A stretch of DNA of 64,000 nucleotides. It comes from Candidatus Gastranaerophilales bacterium. Lineage in GTDB: Bacteria > Cyanobacteriota > Vampirovibrionia > Gastranaerophilales > Gastranaerophilaceae. The notes under the pieces are model-generated. The model made no database searches and had not been told where the DNA came from. It saw only the letters and a list, made by a program, of their open reading frames with translations. The DNA is taken from positions 1 to 64,000 of the forward strand of contig CANQOQ010000004.1 of NCBI GenBank assembly GCA_947625495.1, read 5' to 3'. A program made the translations under genes and the position numbers. Shown piece after piece: positions 1-7,504 of this stretch (the first letter of the stretch is position 1; each line of letters starts with the position of its first letter).

Positions 1-179
1 CCATCTTCAAGAACCTTATCCTGACTTACAAGACCTGAAAATACGACTACTGCCGCACCTAAAAGCGCAATAGTAACTTTTGGTATTTTTTCAAGTGCTA
101 TAAATATATAAGCCAGAATCAAGATGGACGCTGAAATAGCAATATTATGGTTTTGCACCAATTCGTAAAAATGTTCCAT
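1..179 (-). CDS. NhaD/ArsB-type ion permease, N-terminal fragment
   Basis: This is the first 59 codons of a minus-strand gene that runs off the left edge. The ATG is at 177-179 and is preceded by GAGAGG about 5 bases upstream. The fragment has an N-terminal hydrophobic helix followed by 'ALEKIPKVTIALLGAA' and a second hydrophobic stretch. This matches my memory of the start of the ArsB/NhaD (SLC13-like ion transporter) superfamily, whose members exchange Na+/H+ or export anions across the inner membrane. The gene lies 59 bp downstream of prfB on the same strand, so it may be the last gene of a metG-prfB transcript. Substrate cannot be judged from this fragment. Confidence 0.6.
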   Translation of the reverse strand, partial: MEHFYELVQNHNIAISASILILAYIFIALEKIPKVTIALLGAAVVVFSGLVSQDKVLED

Positions 180-238
180 GCTTTACCTCTCTTAAGTGTA
201 TATACATCTTGATTTTAACAAAAACATAGAATCAATTG

Positions 239-1348
239 TTATTCTATTTTCATATCAAGTTTCAAAAAAGCTTCAATAAACCCGTCAATATTCCCGTCCA
301 TAACAGAATCTACATTTCCGACTTCATAATTCGTTCTATGATCTTTTACCATTTTATAAGGATGAAAGACATAAGAACGAATTTGAGAGCCAAAATTAAT
401 ATCAACATTTTGACCTTTTAATTTTAGCAGTTTTTCTTCGTGTTCGGCTTGTTTAATTTCTAAAAGCTTAGATGCAAGAATCTGCATTGCGGTTTCTTTG
501 TTTTGAAGTTGAGAGCGCTGCTGCTGGCATCTTACAACAATACCAGTAGGTTTATGTAAAATTCTTACTGCTGTTTCAACTTTATTAACATTTTGACCGC
601 CTGCACCGCCTGAGCGCATAGTATCAACAACAATATCTTCAGGCGGTATTTCAATTTTTTTACTAAAATCTTCAATAACAGGGCTGACTTCTAAGCTTGC
701 AAAGCTTGTCTGCCTTTTCCCGTTTGCATTAAATGGAGAAATTCTTACTAACCTATGAACGCCTTTTTCCGCTTTGGCAAGCCCGTATGCGTACTTACCC
801 GATACTTTTATGGTCGCTGATTTAATTCCAGCTTCTTCACCGTCAGAGTGTTCTATTAAATCGACTTTCCAATGCTTTGACTCCGCCCACCTCATATACA
901 TTCTTAAAAGCATCTGTGCCCAATCTTGAGCATCAGTTCCGCCGGCTCCTGCATTTACCGTTATAATAGCGTCTGATTTATCATATTCACCGCTTAAAGT
1001 TGATTCGATTTCCCATATTTCAAGTTCTGATTTAAGCTTTCTTATGGTCTTTTCAACCTCAACCAATACGGAATCTTCTTTTGTTTCTTCATAAAGTTCA
1101 AAAAGCGTCTCAATATCACTTATAAGATTAGTCCAATTTGAAATTTTTTCTATATTGTCTTTATCTTCTTTAACTTCCTGAGCTATTTTTGATGAAATTT
1201 CAGGGTTTGACCAAACTTCACTTTGCTGAAGTTTTGCTTCATTCTCTTTAACCGAATTTTTTAAAGAGTCTACATCAAATACCTTCAATGCCTTTTCATA
1301 CATTGTTTTTACGGGATTATAAAATTGTTTTATTTCATCAAATAACAA
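239..1348 (-). CDS. prfB: Peptide chain release factor 2 (RF2)
   Basis: RF2 terminates translation at UGA and UAA codons and releases the peptide through its GGQ loop. The protein shows '[11 protein letters not shown]' (GGQ) and the RF2 stop-recognition tripeptide SPF in '[11 protein letters not shown]'. The frame stays open upstream to a TTG at 1378 inside metG, but the likely start is the TTG at 1346-1348. It follows an AAAGGA ribosome site by about 8 bases, comes 1 base after the metG stop, and gives 369 aa, close to the usual 365. It leaves 24 residues before the conserved Asp, as I recall for Bacillus RF2. The position where many bacteria carry the autoregulatory CUU-UGA frameshift reads GTA-TTT-GAT here, so this gene has no programmed frameshift. 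Confidence 0.95.
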   Translation of the reverse strand: MLFDEIKQFYNPVKTMYEKALKVFDVDSLKNSVKENEAKLQQSEVWSNPEISSKIAQEVKEDKDNIEKISNWTNLISDIETLFELYEETKEDSVLVEVEKTIRKLKSELEIWEIESTLSGEYDKSDAIITVNAGAGGTDAQDWAQMLLRMYMRWAESKHWKVDLIEHSDGEEAGIKSATIKVSGKYAYGLAKAEKGVHRLVRISPFNANGKRQTSFASLEVSPVIEDFSKKIEIPPEDIVVDTMRSGGAGGQNVNKVETAVRILHKPTGIVVRCQQQRSQLQNKETAMQILASKLLEIKQAEHEEKLLKLKGQNVDINFGSQIRSYVFHPYKMVKDHRTNYEVGNVDSVMDGNIDGFIEAFLKLDMKIE

Positions 1349-1349
1349 T

Positions 1350-2921
1350 CTAATTATCCTTTTTTTTGTCTTTGGCAAATTCAGAATCTAATCTTAAAAA
1401 TACTGGTTTAATTTTATCCTTATCGGTAATTTTACCCGCTTTTAATCCGCCCCAGTACAGGTTTTCATATTTAAAATCAATTTTTTCGTTTAACTGTTTT
1501 AATATGTCTTCACTTATATTCGGGCAATAAGGATAAAGCATAATTGCTATATGTCTCATAGCTTCAAGAACGGTATAAAGGACTTTTCCGCATTCCGTCA
1601 TTTTTTCTTCTTTTGCCAATGTCCAAGGAGCTGTTTCAGTTACATATTTATTAACGCTGTCAGAGAATACCACAAGCATATTAGCCGCTTCCGCCAATTC
1701 ATAGTTATTGAATGCTTCAATGATTTGATTTTTTGTATTTTCCGCCTGAATGGCAATTTTAGAATTCTTATCGGTTATAAATTCTTCTTTTAGTTCTCCG
1801 TCAAAGTATTTAACAAGCATATTCAAGGTTCTGTTTAAAAGATTACCGATATTATTAGCTAAATCAGCGTTAACTTTTTCTTTAAAATCTTCATCGGAGT
1901 AGTTGCCGTCACGACCCAAGGGTGCAGCCGACGCCATATAATATCTGAAAGCATCGGGTTTTTCCAAATGAAATGCTTCAATTACATCTTTTGGAGCAAT
2001 AACATTACCGATTGATTTACTCATTTTAGACTGGTCAATTGTTATCCAGCCGTGAGCAAAAATTGTTTTGGGCAAGGGAAGTCCTAATGACATTAATATT
2101 GCAATCCAATATATAGAGTGGAACTTAATAATATCTTTACCTATAACGTGGACATCCGCCGGCCATAACTTTTTAAACTGTTCCGAAGGATTTTCTATAT
2201 CGTATCCGATTGCAGTTATATAATTTGAAAGAGCATCAATCCACACATAAATTGTTTGAGTATCATCTCCTTCTACACCTATTCCCCATTGTACAGACTC
2301 TTTTGTTCTTGAAACAGATATATCTTCTATGTTTTCAAGCTGGTTTAACAATTCATTAACTCGCATTGAAGGTAAAATAAAATCAGGGTGAGCTTTAATA
2401 TAATCAGCTATTTTATCTTTATATTTTGTTAATTTAAAAAAGTAGTTTTCTTCTGTTATTTCTTCAGGTTTTTTCATGTGGTCAGGACATAAACCATCTT
2501 CAGTCAAATCTTTCGGATTTAAGAAAGATTCACACCCGGAACAATAAAGCCCTGTATATGTATGTTTATAAATATCCCCGTTTTCAAGAAGTTTTTTAAA
2601 TATCTGCTTAACTACCTTTTTATGCTGTTCATCAGTTGTTCTTATTATTTTATCGTAACTTATTTCAAGTTCTTTCCAAGCATTTTCGAACATAGAAAAA
2701 TTTTCATCACATAATTCTTTTGGGGTAATACCTCTTGATTGTGCGGTTTTTTGAATTTTTATTCCGTGTTCATCCGTACCTGTAAGCATAAAAGCATTGT
2801 CTATAAGCTGTCTTTTATGTCTTATAATAACATCAGATAATATTTTTTCGTAAGCGTGACCGATATGAGGCGCACCGTTAACATAATCTATTGCCGTTGT
2901 CAGATAAAATTTTTCCTGCAT
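1350..2921 (-). CDS. metG: Methionyl-tRNA synthetase
   Basis: This class I enzyme charges tRNA-Met with methionine. The HIGH motif is at residues 19-22 ('GAPHIGHAY') and the KMSKS loop is near residue 300 ('SKMSKSIGN'). A zinc knuckle of the type CxxC...C is seen in 'YCSGCESF' and the following 'LCPDHM'. At 523 aa it is the short form, without the C-terminal EMAP/Trbp111 tRNA-binding domain found in longer MetRS. It starts at an ATG and its stop is 1 base upstream of the prfB start, so the two genes are translationally close and probably co-transcribed. Confidence 0.97.
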   Translation of the reverse strand: MQEKFYLTTAIDYVNGAPHIGHAYEKILSDVIIRHKRQLIDNAFMLTGTDEHGIKIQKTAQSRGITPKELCDENFSMFENAWKELEISYDKIIRTTDEQHKKVVKQIFKKLLENGDIYKHTYTGLYCSGCESFLNPKDLTEDGLCPDHMKKPEEITEENYFFKLTKYKDKIADYIKAHPDFILPSMRVNELLNQLENIEDISVSRTKESVQWGIGVEGDDTQTIYVWIDALSNYITAIGYDIENPSEQFKKLWPADVHVIGKDIIKFHSIYWIAILMSLGLPLPKTIFAHGWITIDQSKMSKSIGNVIAPKDVIEAFHLEKPDAFRYYMASAAPLGRDGNYSDEDFKEKVNADLANNIGNLLNRTLNMLVKYFDGELKEEFITDKNSKIAIQAENTKNQIIEAFNNYELAEAANMLVVFSDSVNKYVTETAPWTLAKEEKMTECGKVLYTVLEAMRHIAIMLYPYCPNISEDILKQLNEKIDFKYENLYWGGLKAGKITDKDKIKPVFLRLDSEFAKDKKKDN

Positions 2922-3078
2922 AATTTATACACCCTCAAAATATGATAAGACTAATTTAACACAAATGATATATTTAAGATAGTAATATCGTATATAATTG
3001 TAAAAATTTCTATGATAAATAACAAAAAATTTTATGTCGTGATATTAGAATTGAACGTAAGGTAATGGAGGTTTAATT

Positions 3079-3573
3079 ATGGCAAAAATTAATTCAATCA
3101 AAATCTGTTCCAGTGAACTAAGTGCTCCGTATGAAAAAGTTGCAAGAGAAAAGCTTAAAGCAAAACCAGGAGAAGAGCATCTAAAAATTCAATATCAGAA
3201 TCAGGACGATGTTTTAAATGCTATTGATTCATTACCTAAAGCTCCAAAATCTGTTTTGTTTACTCATAATGTTTTTAGATCAGGTTTTTCTGATTCTATA
3301 GTTACTCAAAGAATTGATGTAAAAAATAGAAATAATTTTAGTTTTAAAACTACAGAATCTTATTTTCTGGATGGTTGTAAAAAATTTTTTGTAACACGTA
3401 ACTCTAAAAAAAATACCTATTTACAAAATTTAAAACCAAAAAGTAATAAAGATGAATCTGCTAAAGAAGTAATAAAAGAAATCATAAAGTCCGGTGTTCA
3501 GCTTAATGATATACCAAATTGCGGCAGAACAAATTTTGGAAATGAAATTAAAACATTTGATGTTATAATATAA
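3079..3573 (+). CDS. Hypothetical protein, 164 aa
   Basis: I do not recognise a family. The protein is soluble and basic, with no signal peptide or membrane segment. It starts 'MAKINSIKICSSEL' and ends with a possibly ordered tail that includes 'GRTNFGNEIK'. A strong GGAGG site lies about 7 bases before the ATG, and a TATAAT -10 box sits at 2993-2998. The gene is a single transcription unit: it is divergent from metG and ends at a strong hairpin terminator at 3596. It may belong to the lineage-specific proteins that carry the SFKG-type motif (it has 'FSFKT'), but that match is weak. Confidence 0.75.
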   Translation: MAKINSIKICSSELSAPYEKVAREKLKAKPGEEHLKIQYQNQDDVLNAIDSLPKAPKSVLFTHNVFRSGFSDSIVTQRIDVKNRNNFSFKTTESYFLDGCKKFFVTRNSKKNTYLQNLKPKSNKDESAKEVIKEIIKSGVQLNDIPNCGRTNFGNEIKTFDVII

Positions 3574-3595
3574 CCCAGACTGTTAAACTTTTATA

Positions 3596-3628
3596 CAAAT
3601 ACCGATAATTATATCGGTATTTGTTTTT
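3596..3628 (+). terminator. Rho-independent terminator after the 164-aa gene
   Basis: A perfect 12-bp stem (3596-3607 with 3612-3623), a 4-base loop and then TTTTT. It closes the unit of the preceding hypothetical gene and separates it from rph. Confidence 0.9.
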
Positions 3629-3660
3629 GCATGGTAAACTTTATATAAGAGGATATAATT

Positions 3661-4362
3661 ATGACCGATAGACTAAATAACAGAAAAAATAATGAACTGA
3701 GAGTAATAAAAATAAATAAAAATTATACAAACCATGCTTTAGGCTCTGTTTTAATTGAGTTTGGAGATACAAAAGTTATAGTAACCGCTTCAGTTGAAGA
3801 AGGAAAACCCAGATGGATGGAAAAGGATGATGAAAGGGGCTGGGTGACTGCAGAGTATTCTCTTTTGCCTGCTTCTACACACACAAGATGTCAGAGAGAA
3901 AGAACAAAAATTTCCGGCAGAACTCAGGAGATTCAAAGATTGATTGGAAGGAGCCTTCGTTCTTGCGTCGATTTAGTTAAACTCGGTGACAGAACAGTTA
4001 CAATAGACGCTGATGTTATACAGGCTGACGGCGGCACAAGGTGTGCTTCAATCTGTGGCGGTTTCATTGCAATGAGTATTGCTTTTAATAAACTTATAGA
4101 GCAGGGGATACTTGCTGAAAACCCGATTATTGAACCTATTGCAGCAGTGTCTGTCGGTATTATAGACAGCGAAATTAAACTTGATTTAGATTATCAAGAG
4201 GACTCTCACGCTCAGGTTGACTCAAATATAGTTATGACTAAATCCGGCAAAATTATTGAGTTTCAAACAACAGCAGAAGGCGCTCCTTTTGAAAAATCAC
4301 AGCTTGATGAAATTTATAATCTTGCTAATGATGCAATTCAAGAAATAATCAATTTATACTAA
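3661..4362 (+). CDS. rph: Ribonuclease PH
   Basis: RNase PH is a phosphate-dependent 3'-5' exoribonuclease that trims tRNA 3' ends. The 233-aa protein covers the full family length (about 240). It contains the conserved 'GWVTAEYSLLPAST', 'GRTQEIQRLIGRSLR' and 'ADGGTR' segments. It starts at an ATG after an AGAGGA site. Its 3' end overlaps the convergent membrane protein gene by 9 bases, so the two transcripts must overlap. Confidence 0.95.
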   Translation: MTDRLNNRKNNELRVIKINKNYTNHALGSVLIEFGDTKVIVTASVEEGKPRWMEKDDERGWVTAEYSLLPASTHTRCQRERTKISGRTQEIQRLIGRSLRSCVDLVKLGDRTVTIDADVIQADGGTRCASICGGFIAMSIAFNKLIEQGILAENPIIEPIAAVSVGIIDSEIKLDLDYQEDSHAQVDSNIVMTKSGKIIEFQTTAEGAPFEKSQLDEIYNLANDAIQEIINLY

Positions 4363-5712
4363 ATTCTCAAACTCTTTATATATTTCAGGCAGTTCTTGTT
4401 TAAAACTGACAGAATCCGAGTCTGTATTGAGTGTTTTGTCTTTTAATTGATGATTATATCTGTATTGAGTCCAAAGTCTTGTTATGGCGGACAGAGTAAA
4501 GCCCATAAAGATTAAACTGAATGCATAAGGAACAAGTGAAATAAATGCTTTTTCTTTAGTTAATCTTGAAAGTTCTTTTGCAGGCAGAGTATTTCTTTCT
4601 TTTGCAATTTTTTGAGCAATTTCTCCGAGCTGTGACCTTGAAGGTGTTGTAAATTTGCCGTCTGCCGTTTTCTTTAATAAATCAGGGAATGCGTTTTTCT
4701 TTTCAAGAATCTTGGTAAATCCTTTTTCAAATAATTCGCTTCCAAAAATTGTATAAAAAACAACAAGAGGAACTCTTGTCCAGACTTCAGCAACGTCAAG
4801 TTTTCCTCGGTCTTGTGCGGCTTTTGAATATCCGAATAATCCTGCAATTGCGGTTAAAGCCAACTGTCCTTTGCTTAATGCCAGTTTTCCGTTACTGTTT
4901 GCGAAATCAAGACTGAATTTTGAGAGTGTATTTTTAATTTTATCGGATTTTAATCCTGCCTTTGTTAAACCGCCTGCTAATGCTTTACCGGGGTTAAGTA
5001 TAGCTTTTGAAATATTTTGAAGTTTATCTGATTTATGACCGAACAAGGCAAGCAAAGACCCTAAGGCAACTCCCGTTAAAGAAAGCAGTGCAGCTTTTTT
5101 CAGCTGTTGTTTTGAATGTTTCTCAACCCTTTCCTGCTGCAATTTATCTTCTTTTTCATTATGTGTTTTATCTAAATTCGCAATGTTATTAAAATTACTT
5201 TTTTTAAAAGCTTTTAGAGTGAAAAGATTTTTTGCAAAGCTAAGCGTATATTCGGCAACAGGAATAGCTAAGCACGCAAGCACAATCCCCGCTTTTGTTG
5301 ATATGGCTCTTTTCTTAATTTCATCATTTAAAACAGGATTATTTGTTATATTTTCAACAGTTTTCGGTATTTGTTCGTTAATTTTTGCTCTTAAAATTTC
5401 CGGTTGAAATTTATTAAATATTTTATTCCGGAAAAGTTTTTCCCCGAGTATGGGTGATGCAAAATAAAAAATACCGGATTCTATAAATTCCAAAAAGCTC
5501 ATTTCTGCAAAATCAGCTTTACTTCTTGCAAATACAGCCTTTGGCATCCAATTTGTTGCGGTATCTTGTATAAATCGTGTTGAAGATAAATTCTCCTGTG
5601 ATTTAATAAATAAATCAGCAGCCTTTGTTAATGCTCCAGTTAATGCAATACCATTACCTTTAAAGCTTTTTTTGTAATTATTATTAATATTTCGTTCATC
5701 TAATTTAATCAT
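4354..5712 (-). CDS. SFKG-motif integral membrane protein, 452 aa
   Basis: Unrecognised family. The frame opens further upstream at a GTG (5739), but the ATG at 5712 has a GAGG site at the right distance and is the likely start. Residues 16-19 read SFKG, the short motif that recurs in several unknown proteins of this window. Several hydrophobic segments follow (for example 'AGIVLACLAIPVAEYTL', 'LLSLTGVALGSLLALFG' and 'FISLVPYAFSLIFMGF') with lysine-rich connectors. General character resembles the proteins at 48992 and 50011. It lies just downstream of a terminator hairpin at 5741. Probably a lineage-specific membrane protein; function unknown. Confidence 0.8.
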   Translation of the reverse strand: MIKLDERNINNNYKKSFKGNGIALTGALTKAADLFIKSQENLSSTRFIQDTATNWMPKAVFARSKADFAEMSFLEFIESGIFYFASPILGEKLFRNKIFNKFQPEILRAKINEQIPKTVENITNNPVLNDEIKKRAISTKAGIVLACLAIPVAEYTLSFAKNLFTLKAFKKSNFNNIANLDKTHNEKEDKLQQERVEKHSKQQLKKAALLSLTGVALGSLLALFGHKSDKLQNISKAILNPGKALAGGLTKAGLKSDKIKNTLSKFSLDFANSNGKLALSKGQLALTAIAGLFGYSKAAQDRGKLDVAEVWTRVPLVVFYTIFGSELFEKGFTKILEKKNAFPDLLKKTADGKFTTPSRSQLGEIAQKIAKERNTLPAKELSRLTKEKAFISLVPYAFSLIFMGFTLSAITRLWTQYRYNHQLKDKTLNTDSDSVSFKQELPEIYKEFENLV

Positions 5713-5740
5713 TTTATACCTCGAATTAAAAATACACACT

Positions 5741-5768
5741 AAAAAAGGCTGCCATTTAGGCAGCCTTT
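5741..5768 (-). terminator. Terminator after the methionine-rich micro-ORF
   Basis: A 10-bp G+C-rich stem (5744-5753 with 5759-5768) with a 5-base loop. On the minus strand it is followed by TTTTTT. It lies 20 bases after the stop of the 29-aa ORF, and before the start of the SFKG membrane protein gene on the same strand. Confidence 0.85.
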
Positions 5769-5788
5769 AAATTATTTTTAAACGAGTA

Positions 5789-5878
5789 TCACATTCGCAC
5801 AAAATAATGACTGCCGGAATCTGAGCCCTGCATTTGCATCATCATATTCATCATCATAATTTGTGCGTTTATATTCAT
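5789..5878 (-). CDS. Methionine-rich micro-ORF, 29 aa
   Basis: A complete ORF too short for usual gene finders. It has an ATG at 5876-5878, an AGAAGG ribosome site 6 bases upstream and a TGA stop at 5789. Nine of 29 residues are Met, clustered in 'AQIMMMNMMMQMQ', followed by a polar Gly/Ser/Asp stretch and a 'HYFVRM' end. It has its own promoter-like sequence (TTGACA at 5917-5922) and a strong terminator 20 bases after the stop, so it looks like an independent short unit. It lies 66 bp downstream of two radical SAM genes on the same strand. Roles as a small protein, a RiPP precursor or a metal-binding peptide are all speculative. The same segment could be a small RNA. Confidence 0.5.
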   Translation of the reverse strand: MNINAQIMMMNMMMQMQGSDSGSHYFVRM

Positions 5879-5895
5879 AATTACCTTCTAATATT

Positions 5896-5922
5896 CTTAT
5901 ACAAAAACTATTATTTTGTCAA
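5896..5922 (-). promoter_or_regulatory. Promoter of the micro-ORF
   Basis: Consensus -35 TTGACA (5917-5922). A -10-like TATAAG (5896-5901) follows after 15 bases; a TAAGAA two bases further gives a 17-base spacer. It sits in the 66-bp gap between the radical SAM stop and the micro-ORF start. Confidence 0.5.
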
Positions 5923-5944
5923 TATAAATATATATTTAGAAAAT

Positions 5945-7198
5945 TTATTTACGTTTAAATTTAATTTTAAAACCGAGGATTCTTACTACTTTACGATTAT
6001 ATTCATTTCTTATTGAAAAAATCTTCTGTAAAAAAGTAGGCGGTTTAATAGGATATAGTGTTGGTTCAGGAGGTGTAACCGATTCAACATGTTGTTCACA
6101 AGGTTCTCTCCAAGAATCCAATATTGTTGAATCATCAATAGGATCTTTTACATTAAGCTCATTTAATTTTAATGCCAATGATTCACGGTATTTAACAAAT
6201 TTAGGGTCGCCATAATCAACTGTATAATCTTTAATTTTTTGACTACCGGTATATTTTTCGAGGTTATGCCATAATTTTGCAATAAAATCAATTGTTTCTT
6301 CAGGTATTTCTCTATCGCCATAAGGGAAATCAGGACAAAATTTTACCATACCGGGTTTTATTGCAAGCATAGCCATAATAAACGCCCACATATCATCATC
6401 TGTTCTGTTGTCATCAGTAACAACATATTTCAGAACCAAATTTTTTGTACCCGAATTAGCGTATTTAATTAAGTTTGTAAATACATTTGGCATAGTATCA
6501 GTTCCTCTTACTTTTTTGTATGTGGAACATATACCCGAATCAATAGAAGTAACCATACAAATTTTATTTTCTTTAAGTAAATCATAAATTTTCTGACTAA
6601 ATATAGTTGCATTTGAATAAACAACTATAAGACCAAAATTATTATCAATAAGATATGAAATTATTTTGTCAAAATCTTTTAGTGTTGTAGGCTCACCGCC
6701 TGAAAAATCCACCCAATTACCGCCTCTTAACTTGCCTTTTTCTCTAAAAAGTTCAAAAATATCCAAAATGTCGTATTGCGGAGGAACAAGGTTTCCCTCT
6801 TTTGCATAATAACAAAACGTACACCTTTGATTGCAGGCTGTATAATGTTGAATGTTGAAAGAAGCACCAAGACCTTGACCGCCCATATATTCAAAATTTA
6901 CATCCTTATAAGGAACTTCTTTTAACCATATACAATTTTTGCAATTACCCGTAGGGCCATCTGCCAAATCATTTATAGCTGCAAAAAGCTGTTTTCTCCT
7001 TTCAACAATTAAATCATAAGTAACAACTTTATTTTTGATTTCTTCTGCGGTGACTAATGCAGGAGGGAAAAATGTACCTAAACAACAACTGTGTAATCCG
7101 TCTAATTGAAAGCAACATCCGATTTGTATATGTTGACATACTTTTACCATATCATTCGGCTTTAAATCATCTATAGTTCTGGCTTTTTCTAATTGCAT
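5945..7198 (-). CDS. Radical SAM protein, copy A (phase-variable promoter)
   Basis: Radical SAM enzyme of 417 aa; the substrate is unknown. The [4Fe-4S] motif CxxxCxxC is at C122, C126 and C129 ('CNQRCTFC'), followed by the 'SGGEPT' SAM-binding motif. An unusual N-terminal region carries paired cysteines (C21, C28/C29, C38/C39) and C86xxC89, which could hold an auxiliary cluster. The C-terminal tail 'IFSIRNEYNRKVVRILG' ending in basic residues resembles tails I know from capsule and lipooligosaccharide enzymes. I chose the ATG at 7198 because GGAG lies 5 bases before it; the earlier in-frame ATG at 7219 has no such site. It is a near-duplicate of the gene at 7505. A G9 tract lies in its promoter. 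Confidence 0.85.
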   Translation of the reverse strand: MQLEKARTIDDLKPNDMVKVCQHIQIGCCFQLDGLHSCCLGTFFPPALVTAEEIKNKVVTYDLIVERRKQLFAAINDLADGPTGNCKNCIWLKEVPYKDVNFEYMGGQGLGASFNIQHYTACNQRCTFCYYAKEGNLVPPQYDILDIFELFREKGKLRGGNWVDFSGGEPTTLKDFDKIISYLIDNNFGLIVVYSNATIFSQKIYDLLKENKICMVTSIDSGICSTYKKVRGTDTMPNVFTNLIKYANSGTKNLVLKYVVTDDNRTDDDMWAFIMAMLAIKPGMVKFCPDFPYGDREIPEETIDFIAKLWHNLEKYTGSQKIKDYTVDYGDPKFVKYRESLALKLNELNVKDPIDDSTILDSWREPCEQHVESVTPPEPTLYPIKPPTFLQKIFSIRNEYNRKVVRILGFKIKFKRK

Positions 7199-7225
7199 AA
7201 TATCTCCTTCATCTTGCATAAAAAA

Positions 7226-7252
7226 ATGTTATCACCCCCCCCCGAATGTCAA
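7226..7252 (-). promoter_or_regulatory. Poly-G promoter of radical SAM copy A
   Basis: On the minus strand: TTGACA (7247-7252), then TTC, nine G (7235-7243), TGA and TAACAT (7226-7231). This reads as a consensus -35 and an extended -10 (TGn before a 4/6 match) with a 15-base spacer that is mostly the G tract. Gain of two G would give the optimal 17. The arrangement matches phase-variable promoters such as Neisseria porA. The -35, tract and TG are identical in the promoter at 8783. Confidence 0.65.
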
Positions 7253-7424
7253 GTAAGTCTGTAATATAGACAATTACTGGATTTTGGTTTTTATTAATTT
7301 ATGTCCGAACAAAATTTTACGATAAGCTGCGAAGTGGTGTTACAAAGTGAAGCACCGTAACATAGTGAGGAAGACAGAACAGAATGAGGTTTCGGCTGAA
7401 ATAGTGTTTAATGCCGGCACAACT
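7253..7424. other. Unassigned gap between the radical SAM copies
   Basis: No convincing gene. Part of it (about 7310-7420) is richer in G+C than the neighbouring gaps, with several GTGA/GAGG-like repeats and a possible GTTAC/GTAAC hairpin. A 19-codon frame exists on the plus strand but lacks a ribosome site. It may be a relic of the event that duplicated the radical SAM genes. Confidence 0.3.
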
Positions 7425-7469
7425 AAGAAAATAAAAACTCGTACACCGACAAGAAGGCGGTGTACGAGT
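7425..7469 (-). terminator. Terminator after radical SAM copy B
   Basis: A perfect 12-bp stem (7437-7448 with 7458-7469) with a 9-base loop. On the minus strand it is followed by TTTTTATTTTC. It lies 36 bases after the copy B stop and separates that gene from copy A, so each copy is its own transcription unit. Confidence 0.9.
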
Positions 7470-7504
7470 GCGAAACCAGATTAAATTATCGAACTTAATT
7501 ATCT

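Noticed and set aside
5834-6016. Plus-strand ORF with a His-rich start across the micro-ORF.
   Set aside because: It is the complement of the Met-rich ORF (ATG read as CAT), has no ribosome site, and runs into the radical SAM gene antisense.
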